Of a stretch of DNA of 64,000 bases, positions 1 to 7,826 are shown one piece after another. The notes under the pieces were generated by a model, which was given only the letters and a program-made list of their open reading frames with translations, did no database searches and was not told the DNA's origin. The DNA is from Candidatus Xianfuyuplasma coldseepsis (GTDB lineage: Bacteria > Bacillota_I > Bacilli_A > Izemoplasmatales > Izemoplasmataceae), in assembly GCF_014023125.1 (NCBI RefSeq), contig NZ_CP048914.1, positions 1,082,698-1,146,697 on the forward strand. Direction: 5' to 3'. The position numbers and the translations under genes were made by a program. Within the stretch, counting starts at the first letter, position 1. The number at the start of each line of letters is the position of its first letter.

Positions 1-362
1 CAACTGGTAAATTCACAAACGGGCTGTCCACTACATTTTAATTCATACCCAAAACCTTGATACGAGGTACCAGCAAGAAGTGTACCCACACCCCAAAAGA
101 GAAAACTAATTCCCCATAAGGTTTTGTGTTGACGAAGTAATAAATATCCTAGTACAAGTATTTGAATTCCCAGAAGGTATACGATAATCGTCGAACTTGG
201 AACAATAATAATCCAGCGATTAAAGATGGTTATCGTTGGTTTAGATTCAAGATACAATTGTGGTGTGATGTCATCAAACATCAAGATTCCATGGGGCATA
301 AACACATACAACATTGCGAGCACAACGAGTATTAAAACGGAATAGATAAGGAATCGTTTCAT
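1..362 (-). CDS. Partial membrane protein (3' end beyond the window)
   Basis: An open frame on the minus strand starts with ATG at 362-360 and runs off the left edge, giving at least 120 residues. A good ribosome binding site (AAGGAGG) lies just upstream. The protein begins MKRFLIYSVLILVVLAMLYVF, a hydrophobic helix or uncleaved signal anchor, and has a second and third hydrophobic stretch at about residues 52-74 and 82-96. Two cysteines follow near residues 111 and 116. It is separated from the upstream lipoprotein gene by a terminator at 402-431, so it is probably expressed separately or by read-through. I do not recognise the family. Confidence 0.7.
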   Translation of the reverse strand, partial: MKRFLIYSVLILVVLAMLYVFMPHGILMFDDITPQLYLESKPTITIFNRWIIIVPSSTIIVYLLGIQILVLGYLLLRQHKTLWGISFLFWGVGTLLAGTSYQGFGYELKCSGQPVCEFTS

Positions 363-401
363 ATACAAAATCCTCCTTATAATCTAGGTATAGTATACCA
401 T

Positions 402-431
402 AAAAAAGAGAGACTTTTATGTCTCTCTTTT
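402..431 (-). terminator. Intrinsic terminator after the InlB/cohesin lipoprotein
   Basis: An 11 bp stem (AAAAGAGAGAC / GTCTCTCTTTT) with a six-base loop is followed on the minus strand by a run of six T. It lies just past the stop codon at 436 and closes the minus-strand operon 5352-436. Confidence 0.85.
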
Positions 432-435
432 GGTA

Positions 436-1353
436 TTATTCAGTTGTAAACGGAATGATATCATAATCCGTATCCACAATGGTATACTGTTCTGTCACAT
501 CGATGAACTCATCAACCGAAATTGTGAGATCGATCGCATCGTTATTTAGAATATCAAACGTTAGTGTAATAATAACCGTTGTGTCTTCGATGGGGTTAAT
601 TGCATCGACATAATTAAATGTCAGAATCCCATCTACCGCATCATTGACAACATTCTCTAAACCATTGGTGTAACTCGTTAGGTCAAGTTTTGTGTGATCA
701 TAACCGATTTCCATTTCATATCCAACAAATCGTACGGCACCATCAATGATAATATCAACGACTAACGTCTCCGTATCCATCGAGGCAATGTTTGCCCAAA
801 TGACATTGTCTTCAGTATAATGAATATCCGAAGCCCACCGGGCATAGATATCAAAATCATAATTGGGCATCACCGCTAATTCAAGTGGTACAGTAAGTGC
901 TTCATCAGTATACCAATCGATAAAGAGATGGTCTGTGTATGTTGGAAGTGGAATTTCAACAATGCTGTCGCCTGTTTGAAACATTACATCATACGAGGCT
1001 TCGCCGTTTTCGGGATGAATCGTAATCGTATGCGATTCCCCTTCCCATACAGCATAGAGGGTAATACTTGACGATGATATCGTTGTGAAATTAAGATTAA
1101 ACAACGAGTCATCATCCTCGGTTAAGGACCATCCAAGGAAGGTATATCCTTCTTTGACAGGAGTAGGCAACGTTAGTGAAATATCGGTTTTTGAGATTTC
1201 CATCGGTTGGACTACGTTCCCACCAAGGGTATCAAAGTAGACGATTAATGTGGTATCTTCTTCCTCGCCACCCTCAGGGTTTAACAAGAAACAGGAGGAA
1301 AGAAACAATACCAAAAGCATCGTTATTGATAATAGACTGATTCGCTTAAACAT
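436..1353 (-). CDS. Lipoprotein with two InlB-type repeats and a cohesin-like domain
   Basis: The product is a 305-residue exported lipoprotein. I chose the ATG at 1353 because AAGGA lies about 11 bases upstream; an in-frame ATG at 1365 overlaps that site. The signal peptide ends in a lipobox LFLSSC. Residues about 35-105 and 106-175 are two InlB B-repeat (Flg_new) units with the GYTFLGW and IDWYTDEAL signatures. Residues about 180-300 look like a cohesin-type beta sandwich (VGYEMEIGYDHTKL, LTFNYVD). It is the last gene of an operon with two other cohesin-like proteins and lies 39 bases after the middle one. A role as a surface adhesion or scaffold protein is inferred, not shown. Confidence 0.75.
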   Translation of the reverse strand: MFKRISLLSITMLLVLFLSSCFLLNPEGGEEEDTTLIVYFDTLGGNVVQPMEISKTDISLTLPTPVKEGYTFLGWSLTEDDDSLFNLNFTTISSSSITLYAVWEGESHTITIHPENGEASYDVMFQTGDSIVEIPLPTYTDHLFIDWYTDEALTVPLELAVMPNYDFDIYARWASDIHYTEDNVIWANIASMDTETLVVDIIIDGAVRFVGYEMEIGYDHTKLDLTSYTNGLENVVNDAVDGILTFNYVDAINPIEDTTVIITLTFDILNNDAIDLTISVDEFIDVTEQYTIVDTDYDIIPFTTE

Positions 1354-1392
1354 ATCAAACCACATCCTTTGTAGTAGTCTTTGAAGGAACCA

Positions 1393-2103
1393 TTATTGTG
1401 GTTCTAGAGTAGTAATTAGCCCAGCAATATAGAGTTGAATCTGAGCGGCATCAGTTAAATCCAATACATCATCATGATTGATATCAGCCAAGGCTTGTTT
1501 GGTTTCTGACAAGGTGATTAACCCTTCCATATGAAGTTGGATTAACGCGACATCGGAGATGGTAACCATCTCATTGAAATCAACATCACCATATTGTCCA
1601 ACCCGAACTCCTGGAAAATCAAAAAGTACGTCGTCAATCACTGCTAGATTATTCTCTGAATCGAGGGTAATGAACTCATGATAATACGATACACTTTCAC
1701 TAATAACACCATAATCCCCACTGGTTATTCCTTGATTTGCTGTGAAGTATAACGTAAATAGTACGACCTCACCGTTTAGTTTCGTATTGATATCGACGTA
1801 GTTAATGAGGAGTTCACCACTCGTTGTGGAATTGATGGTTACCGCACCACCTAGTGCGGTAGAACCAACAATATTATCGAAGGTAAACATCGTGTCATCA
1901 TACACAAGCATCGTTTGAAACCCGATGAGATCTGTTGCTTCCGATACCAAAATATCCATACCAAAGGTCATTTCTGGAGCAATGATCATGTCTCGTGAAC
2001 TGTGAACCGTAATCGTTGATGTCTCAGCATGTACAGGGGCTGTTGAAAATATGGCTATCATCAATAGTGTAAAAACACTAATGAACACTTGTAGTTTTTT
2101 CAT
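1393..2103 (-). CDS. Secreted cohesin-like plus dockerin protein
   Basis: This 236-residue protein has a classic cleavable signal peptide ending PVHA (residues 1-26). Residues about 28-160 form a cohesin-like domain (DLIGFQTMLVYDDTMFTF, GELLINYVD). Residues about 167-232 contain two dockerin type I repeats: GDVDFNEMVTISDVALIQLHM and ADINHDDVLDLTDAAQIQLYI, with the Asp/Asn ligands spaced as in Ca-binding loops. The start at 2103 has AAGGAGG seven bases upstream. It lies 30 bases after the solute-binding fusion gene, whose first 240 residues have the same cohesin-like/dockerin architecture, so the two are paralogous over that part. A cohesin and a dockerin in one chain could self-associate; this is inference. 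Confidence 0.8.
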   Translation of the reverse strand: MKKLQVFISVFTLLMIAIFSTAPVHAETSTITVHSSRDMIIAPEMTFGMDILVSEATDLIGFQTMLVYDDTMFTFDNIVGSTALGGAVTINSTTSGELLINYVDINTKLNGEVVLFTLYFTANQGITSGDYGVISESVSYYHEFITLDSENNLAVIDDVLFDFPGVRVGQYGDVDFNEMVTISDVALIQLHMEGLITLSETKQALADINHDDVLDLTDAAQIQLYIAGLITTLEPQ

Positions 2104-2133
2104 ATAGACCTCCTTATATAAGTTGAGGTCATA

Positions 2134-5100
2134 TTATAACCACTTCCATCCTAGATAGTATCCATCAATATGAAGAACAACATATGCATCGGACCCAGTA
2201 TAGTTACCAGCCCATGTTACAGCATATACTTCCATTTGATCAATTGGAGCACCAGTGTTTACAGCGATTTCAGCTAATGTGCTATATCCCATACTACTTA
2301 GGTATGCATTTCCAGCAATGGCGGCATCATCAGCTAATAGTCCATCAACACTTCCTAATGGGTATCCAGAGTGTGCTTGTATTGCTGATTCTGCATCGGT
2401 GAAGAGTGGATAAATACCGGCATCATATACTCTATATTCACCATTTAATTCTTGAACAACCATTAAGAAAGTTTCACCATTATCAGAGACAATAATCTCG
2501 GCATATAATCCATCCAAACCGTTTGCTACTTGGAGATTTGCTAGGGTATCGCCTAAGACATATTGAGCAATGTTGGTTCCATCACTTCTTGTAGCGACAA
2601 CCATACCTTCCATATCCATGTACGCGTCAATTAGTTCTGTCGTACTATCAAATACATATTGGATAATACCATCACGAACGTAGACACGACGCTGTAATGC
2701 TTGAGACAATGCGTTGAACGACCAAATTTCATGAACCAAGGTTCCATCAACATTGTGATAGGATACTTCAATGTTTGGTGTGTGGGTATCCATACCCCAG
2801 TTTAAGGTAAATCCAGAGACATTATCATCTTGATATACTTCCAAGAAACCAGGAGCATCTATTAAGGAACCACTAATTCCACCAATACCTAAATCACTAT
2901 TGGCAACCATCATGTAATCATAGTAGTTACTTGGGAATTCGGTATCATGAACATCAATGATTACTTGAATGTAATTGGTATCATCAACGAACAAACTTTC
3001 ATACTGCTGTTTTAAGCTTGTTGCCGCAGCTTGAGCAGTGGTATTACCACTGGATGCATATCGTAGTTCTAATACAATTTGGGTGTATGCTTCTGGAGTA
3101 CCAGGAGTATAGTAGCCATCAGAAATCCCTTGATTTACCGCAGCAATAAAGTAATCATATGCCATCATTGCATCATATCCATAAGTTCCCATTCCAAAGT
3201 CATCCAAGATTGCTTGTCCAGCAACGGATCCCCGTACGGAAATTCCACCTTCGGCATCAATGAAGTAATAGTCTGTAAACAAGGCATAGGCTGGTAAGTA
3301 CGTCAGGGCATCTGTCACTGCCAACTGATAACGATCAATACCATAATACAGTGCCTTCCGCATATCAACATATTGTAATAATGGTTCCGGTATGAATTCA
3401 TTATTAATTCCCGTATTTGGATACTGAGCAATGTAGGCATCCCGATTTTCTTCGGTACCAAAGGCGTTGATCATCAACCGCCATGTGGTTGTACCTGGAA
3501 CCACTGATATACGAGGATCATTCACAAAATCATTTACTCGAGTACTTGGCACGCGAGCGGTATCCAATCGACCTGCTAAGAACTCTTCAAATACTTGATC
3601 ATCCGCTTCAATATAGCGATATTGAATACCAGTGAAATGATACAACTCTTCATGGGCATATAATGGGTTCTTTGCAAAGAATAAGAATTGTCCTTGAGTC
3701 CGTTCATCTACGGTATATGGACCACTATATGCAACATTTTCAAGTGATGAACCATATGTATTTTCTCCCAAGTATTCATACAACTCTTGATTGATAGGAC
3801 TCCATCCTTGGTTTGTTGTCATATACTTGATATCAAACATAGATTTTTCGAAGTCGAATTCTAAACGAATGGTATTGTTATCAATGGCTTTTAAACCAAC
3901 ATCAGTCCATGTTTTGGTACCATCAATATATTCTTGAGCATTCTTAATACCGTTCGTAATAAAATCTCCACCACCAGCAGTCGCACGGAACCATTGATTA
4001 TCGAGTGCTGTTTGCCATGTCCAGATGTAATCATTGGCATCAAGAACATCATGCCCTGCAGGTAATAAACTCGTATCAAACGTTGGATAGTAGTTCCAGA
4101 CTAAGTCCGTACGAAGCGGAATATCCCATGTGGTTGCATAGACTTTTCCATTGATAATTTGGGGATCAACAGCTACCGGATTATTGGCGGCTAAATCGGG
4201 ATTGATCTCAAAGTTTGATACGTCATTCCCAAAATAGAATTTGTAGAGCTTACCTGTAAACAATTCAATAATATCCATAGAAGCTGAATCGTCAACAATG
4301 TATGGATTATATTCCGTAGGATAATACGAAAAATGATCGCGCCATGTGTACTCTCCAGGATTACCATATACCGCATCATACATATAGACGGTTGAATCAT
4401 CTGCAGTTAATGAAGAGTATTCCTCACCAAACTGTAAGACACCATTGTATTCAGGAGAAAATAACGCAGTCCGATCCGAAAACATAACCCGTGAGGCCGA
4501 TGTATATAGTGGGACACCACCGGACATTGTATCAAGCAGATACCGTTCTGCCGCGGCGAATAGAATAGCCTTGTCTTCGGTATCTATTTGTGTTAAGTCA
4601 TAGACGCCATTGGCGTAGTTATAAGTAATGTTTACCTGACCATCCGGTTCTAACGTCGAAATAATACCCGCAACATAAAGCTGCACTTTTGCAACATCAA
4701 TAACCGACACAAAACCATCTTGATTGACATCGGCAAAGTATGCTTCCCAGGTTTCCAAACTCGTCAACTCAGCAATGTACAATTGCATAATTGCCGCATC
4801 GGTAATATTTACCGTACCATCTAAATTAGCATCCCCAATATACCCACGTTTCACTTGATCAAAATTAAATGTGACAACATCCACAGGAATAACATTATAG
4901 AGTTCATCAATCGTTATAAATTGATGCATATACGCTGGATCTTCCGTGACGACATCCACATCTTCGTATAGAATTGTACTGCTTGCGTGGAAGGTTACTG
5001 TGAAGAGAACTTGAGATCCATTCAGTGGTTGTAGCACATCCACATAGTTTAAAACCAGTTCTCCAGGAATCGTATCGTTGATTGTCATCGGATTCCCTAA

Positions 5101-5352
5101 ACTTGATGAATCCTCAACGGAAACCAGTGTAAACTTAGATGTATCGTAGAGTAGTTTGGTTTGAAACCCAACCAAATCCACGGCGTTATCCGCAACAATA
5201 TCAATACTAAAATCAGAATCCGGCGTTATGTATTCAAGTTCAGTACTTGTAATCATTAACCCGTTTCCTTCGGCGGCTATATCACGCAATGTTACAAATG
5301 ATACAAAGCCAACCACTAGAAGCATTACAACAGCTACACTTTTCTTAAGCAT
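2134..5352 (-). CDS. Cohesin-like/dockerin/family 5 solute-binding fusion protein
   Basis: The product is a 1072-residue exported protein. I chose the ATG at 5352 (MLKKSVAVVMLL) because AAAGGGA lies 8 bases before it; longer frames upstream run through the leader and terminator. A signal peptide covers about residues 1-28. Residues about 30-165 are cohesin-like (DLVGFQTKLLYDTSKFTL). Residues about 170-240 hold two dockerin repeats (GDANLDGTVNITDAA and ADVNQDGFVSVIDVA). From about 245 onward it resembles SBP_bac_5 oligopeptide-binding proteins (VDMRKALYYGIDR, AYSGPYTV), with about 200 extra residues at the C-terminus. No ABC permease genes are adjacent. It could capture peptides at the surface and be docked through the Ca-binding modules. 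The module order is clear; function is inferred. Confidence 0.78.
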   Translation of the reverse strand: MLKKSVAVVMLLVVGFVSFVTLRDIAAEGNGLMITSTELEYITPDSDFSIDIVADNAVDLVGFQTKLLYDTSKFTLVSVEDSSSLGNPMTINDTIPGELVLNYVDVLQPLNGSQVLFTVTFHASSTILYEDVDVVTEDPAYMHQFITIDELYNVIPVDVVTFNFDQVKRGYIGDANLDGTVNITDAAIMQLYIAELTSLETWEAYFADVNQDGFVSVIDVAKVQLYVAGIISTLEPDGQVNITYNYANGVYDLTQIDTEDKAILFAAAERYLLDTMSGGVPLYTSASRVMFSDRTALFSPEYNGVLQFGEEYSSLTADDSTVYMYDAVYGNPGEYTWRDHFSYYPTEYNPYIVDDSASMDIIELFTGKLYKFYFGNDVSNFEINPDLAANNPVAVDPQIINGKVYATTWDIPLRTDLVWNYYPTFDTSLLPAGHDVLDANDYIWTWQTALDNQWFRATAGGGDFITNGIKNAQEYIDGTKTWTDVGLKAIDNNTIRLEFDFEKSMFDIKYMTTNQGWSPINQELYEYLGENTYGSSLENVAYSGPYTVDERTQGQFLFFAKNPLYAHEELYHFTGIQYRYIEADDQVFEEFLAGRLDTARVPSTRVNDFVNDPRISVVPGTTTWRLMINAFGTEENRDAYIAQYPNTGINNEFIPEPLLQYVDMRKALYYGIDRYQLAVTDALTYLPAYALFTDYYFIDAEGGISVRGSVAGQAILDDFGMGTYGYDAMMAYDYFIAAVNQGISDGYYTPGTPEAYTQIVLELRYASSGNTTAQAAATSLKQQYESLFVDDTNYIQVIIDVHDTEFPSNYYDYMMVANSDLGIGGISGSLIDAPGFLEVYQDDNVSGFTLNWGMDTHTPNIEVSYHNVDGTLVHEIWSFNALSQALQRRVYVRDGIIQYVFDSTTELIDAYMDMEGMVVATRSDGTNIAQYVLGDTLANLQVANGLDGLYAEIIVSDNGETFLMVVQELNGEYRVYDAGIYPLFTDAESAIQAHSGYPLGSVDGLLADDAAIAGNAYLSSMGYSTLAEIAVNTGAPIDQMEVYAVTWAGNYTGSDAYVVLHIDGYYLGWKWL

Positions 5353-5402
5353 AATCATTTCCCTTTCTTTTTCCTCTTTATTTTGTAATTCATTTTCTCC
5401 AA

Positions 5403-5457
5403 TAAAAAAACAGCACAAACCAGTTTGAAAAAACATGTTTGTGCTGTATCCTGTTGT
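5403..5457 (-). terminator. Terminator hairpin inside the leader of the solute-binding fusion gene
   Basis: A perfect 11 bp stem (ACAGCACAAAC at 5410-5420 with GTTTGTGCTGT at 5437-5447) has a 16-base loop and is followed on the minus strand by a run of seven T at 5404-5410. It sits about 50 bases upstream of the start at 5352 and downstream of the promoter at 5537-5565, so it lies in the leader and may attenuate the gene. Confidence 0.75.
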
Positions 5458-5530
5458 GTTAAAAGAAGAGTTCCCATATTCCCACAGTATGACAGTCCCC
5501 AAATCCATGCTCTTCCAACTTCTATATTGT
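5458..5530 (-). ncRNA. Candidate structured leader RNA (attenuator or riboswitch-like)
   Basis: Between the predicted transcription start near 5530 and the leader terminator is a segment closed by a GAAGAG/CTCTTC pair (5510-5515 with 5465-5470). The enclosed 39 bases are G-rich, including GGGGACTGTCATACTGTGGG. I could not match it to a known riboswitch class by eye. It could equally be an unstructured leader with a simple hairpin. Confidence 0.35.
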
Positions 5531-5536
5531 ACTCTA

Positions 5537-5565
5537 AATATACCATATTTAGAAACGATTGTAAA
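5537..5565 (-). promoter_or_regulatory. Sigma-A-type promoter of the cohesin/dockerin operon
   Basis: On the minus strand TTTACA (5565-5560) is separated by 17 bases from TATATT (5542-5537). It is the only good promoter between the ydjC-like stop at 5579 and the gene at 5352, and leaves a leader of about 175 bases. Confidence 0.65.
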
Positions 5566-5578
5566 TAAGTTTAAAGCC

Positions 5579-6322
5579 CTATAAATCAGTATAGGAAATC
5601 AGTTGTACTGCGTTTTGAACGTCCTGAATCACACGTTTATCACAGAGCATTTCTCGTTCTAAATCACGTGGTACTGTTAGCGATGAGTTGTGCAACACAA
5701 CCCCATCAACATATCCCGGATGAACGACAAACAATCCGTAGTCTTCTTGAGAACTGTTGATAAAATTAAGGAGTTCCTGCTTAGGATTATATCCATCTCT
5801 CATGGGATTCATCGATACGACAACATCATGATTCTTGATTCGGATTGTTGTATCGTGAATTGGAAATGGTGAGAAGAGAATGTCATATTTTTTACTAAGT
5901 TCTTTCATTACATATACAAGGTTCTTTGGATACACCGCATGACTTTCAATATAGTTTGGCTTTCGCCCTGTAATCGCGATAAATTCCTCATATTGTGCTT
6001 GCACCTCCAAAGCCATCTCTTTACGCTTAGAGGTATCAAATGCACGAGTTCGATAGGCTTTAGAGCAAATAAATAATCCGTTTTGATCTACTAGACTGGG
6101 AATCAACGATGGATCTGTGAGAGGTGTTCCCACGGTAATATTTACGTGTAAACCTAGACAAACATCCTCGTTTTTAATGAGCTCATATCCGTCTTTTGAT
6201 GACGGTACATTTACCATTAGTCCAACATTTTTCACTAGACCACATTTCACAGACTCAGCAATCCCTTGATTAATCCCAGGACTATATCCAAGATCATCCG
6301 CACGTAATAATAAATACTTCAT
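5579..6322 (-). CDS. ChbG/YdjC-family carbohydrate deacetylase
   Basis: This 247-residue protein belongs to the YdjC/ChbG family, metal-dependent enzymes that deacetylate N-acetylated sugars such as chito-oligosaccharides. The N-terminus YLLLRADDLGYSPGINQGI carries the paired Asp of the metal site, LGLHVNITVGTPL supplies a His, and YIESHAVYP and FVVHPGYVD the remaining His residues. I placed the start at ATG 6322; an upstream GTG at 6340 would overlap the preceding gene. It lies 7 bases after a VOC-family gene and is probably co-transcribed with it. The substrate cannot be read from sequence. Confidence 0.85.
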   Translation of the reverse strand: MKYLLLRADDLGYSPGINQGIAESVKCGLVKNVGLMVNVPSSKDGYELIKNEDVCLGLHVNITVGTPLTDPSLIPSLVDQNGLFICSKAYRTRAFDTSKRKEMALEVQAQYEEFIAITGRKPNYIESHAVYPKNLVYVMKELSKKYDILFSPFPIHDTTIRIKNHDVVVSMNPMRDGYNPKQELLNFINSSQEDYGLFVVHPGYVDGVVLHNSSLTVPRDLEREMLCDKRVIQDVQNAVQLISYTDL

Positions 6323-6329
6323 CAGTAAT

Positions 6330-6722
6330 CTACCCCACACGCGTAAACTGCTTCAGATTCTCATCGTTGTCAAACTGTTGAATCTCAAAACGATGCCCTT
6401 CCTTATCTTCAAAAAAGAACGAGTGAAGAGGTATCTGTTTCATGTATTGAATCTCTGTACAATTTTCGACATTTAACTGTTGTATACGGTTGTACTCCTC
6501 TTGTAGTGTTGCTGTATTTAAACTGATGAGCGTACTTCCCGCATCATTATGGTGGACTTGCTTTTGTACGATCCCTATATAGGAGGTCGAACTGATTTGA
6601 TAGACCCTCGCAAACCCTTGATCCATAACAAGTTGTACCTCAAGTACATCTTCCATAAACATAGTTCCATACGCAAAATTATCATAATACAAAAATACAA
6701 TACTCGACGGATATCGGTACAT
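6330..6722 (-). CDS. VOC (glyoxalase/bleomycin resistance) superfamily protein
   Basis: The 130-residue protein has the size and the C-terminal pattern of a vicinal oxygen chelate fold: a metal-ligand-like stretch HSFFFEDKEGHRFEIQQF ends the second half, and FLYYDN..YGTMFMEDVLEVQLV the first. GGTGATG precedes the ATG at 6722. These proteins bind small molecules or catalyse isomerisation or ring-cleavage reactions; which applies here is unknown. It heads a two-gene unit with the YdjC-like deacetylase and is divergent from the SOUL gene across about 98 bases. Confidence 0.7.
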   Translation of the reverse strand: MYRYPSSIVFLYYDNFAYGTMFMEDVLEVQLVMDQGFARVYQISSTSYIGIVQKQVHHNDAGSTLISLNTATLQEEYNRIQQLNVENCTEIQYMKQIPLHSFFFEDKEGHRFEIQQFDNDENLKQFTRVG

Positions 6723-6820
6723 ATCATCACCCCATTAACTATTCTATCTCAAGTATATCATAATCATATTTTGTATCGATAGAACAATTTCATTGTATAC
6801 TATAGGTAGAGGTGATGACA

Positions 6821-7330
6821 ATGGCTCTATATGAAACCATACCCTACAATGTAATTCGCAAAGACGGACCGATTGAAATCCGTGAATACAACGATTATCT
6901 ACTAGCTAGTACAAAAACACAACTGAACAATCGTATGGACAGTGGGTTTAACAACGTCTTTAACTATATCTCCGGACAAAACACGGCAAAAGAGAAAATA
7001 TCAATGACGACTCCCGTTGTTTCGTATCAAGAAGAGGACAATCTAGTAACTGGATTCTATGTTCCATCCAAATACAATAAAGAATCGGTTCCAAAACCCG
7101 CATCAACCAACGTGTTCATCAATGAACAAGAATCGTCTCTATACGGCGTCATTCGTTTTCGCGGCGCATGGACAGATCACAATTTCTCGAAACAAGAAGA
7201 AACGCTACGAACATACCTAACGAATAATAACTATACGATTACATCGCAACGATTAATCTTTCGTTACACACCACCATTTGTTCCTGGAGTGTTGCGTCGC
7301 AATGAAATAGCATTTAAGATTTCAAAATAA
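6821..7330 (+). CDS. SOUL/HEBP heme-binding family protein
   Basis: A 169-residue protein matching the SOUL family: an N-terminal YNVIRKDGPIEIREYNDYLLA strand pair, the KISMTTPVV segment in the middle and a C-terminal PPFVPGVLRRNEIAFKI typical of the group. Members bind heme or related tetrapyrroles in the cytosol. I chose the ATG at 6821 because AGAGGTG lies six bases upstream; in-frame GTG and ATG codons at 6812 and 6815 overlap that site. A weak promoter (TATACT at 6796) precedes it. It is followed by a bidirectional terminator and stands alone. Confidence 0.85.
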   Translation: MALYETIPYNVIRKDGPIEIREYNDYLLASTKTQLNNRMDSGFNNVFNYISGQNTAKEKISMTTPVVSYQEEDNLVTGFYVPSKYNKESVPKPASTNVFINEQESSLYGVIRFRGAWTDHNFSKQEETLRTYLTNNNYTITSQRLIFRYTPPFVPGVLRRNEIAFKISK

Positions 7331-7360
7331 AAACGGATTCCAGAGAATCCGTTTTGTTTT
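7328..7360. terminator. Bidirectional terminator between SOUL and DUF2177 genes
   Basis: Stem AAAACGGATTC / GAATCCGTTTT with a four-base CAGA loop, T-rich on both sides, between convergent genes. Confidence 0.85.
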
Positions 7361-7757
7361 ACCATAACCAATTGTAAATGAGATAGGTTAAGACACCCAT
7401 TGTCGTACTTAAGAAGGAACCCCATGCGAGGTCAACCACTGTGACTAAGATGGGCCATTCTTTTAATGTTGCTAAATTGGTTAAATCGTAGGTTGCATAG
7501 GTAACAAATCCAAAGAGTAATCCACTAACGATGATACGGGAAAGACTCTGTGCTTCAATACCTGGGGCAACGACAAAGTATACGACTCCAACAATGAAAA
7601 TTAGATAAAAGATTAAAGCAGCGATTAAGTTGGGGGACTCCGCCATTAAGTGGCCGATTTGGGCCCGGTAAAATTTCGGTGCGACCAACCCTAACCAAAT
7701 TGCGTCAATGACTAAAAAGACAATGAATGCAATAATGTACATTTTTACATATTCCAT
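7359..7757 (-). CDS. DUF2177-family membrane protein
   Basis: A 132-residue protein with four hydrophobic helices. The opening EYVKMYIIAFIVFLVIDAIWLG, the FYRAQIGHLM segment and the FVTYATYDLTNLATLKEW stretch are characteristic of DUF2177 membrane proteins, whose function is unknown. It has a normal ATG at 7757 with a purine-rich site upstream (GGAGGTATTCT). It is a single gene between a bidirectional terminator and the phosphodiesterase gene in the same orientation, 69 bases apart. Confidence 0.85.
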   Translation of the reverse strand: MEYVKMYIIAFIVFLVIDAIWLGLVAPKFYRAQIGHLMAESPNLIAALIFYLIFIVGVVYFVVAPGIEAQSLSRIIVSGLLFGFVTYATYDLTNLATLKEWPILVTVVDLAWGSFLSTTMGVLTYLIYNWLW

Positions 7758-7826
7758 AGAATACCTCCTATTGTTACTATAGTTCTATTATATCAGGATA
7801 TCAATATTTCCATACAATTTTCGCGT

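Noticed and set aside
436-5508. A cellulosome-like polysaccharide-degrading system
   Set aside because: Cohesin-like and dockerin modules are present, but no glycoside hydrolase, carbohydrate-binding module or scaffoldin with many cohesins is in the window.
5355-5546. A 63-codon minus-strand frame upstream of the solute-binding gene
   Set aside because: It runs through the leader hairpin and terminator and has no signal of coding; treated as leader RNA.
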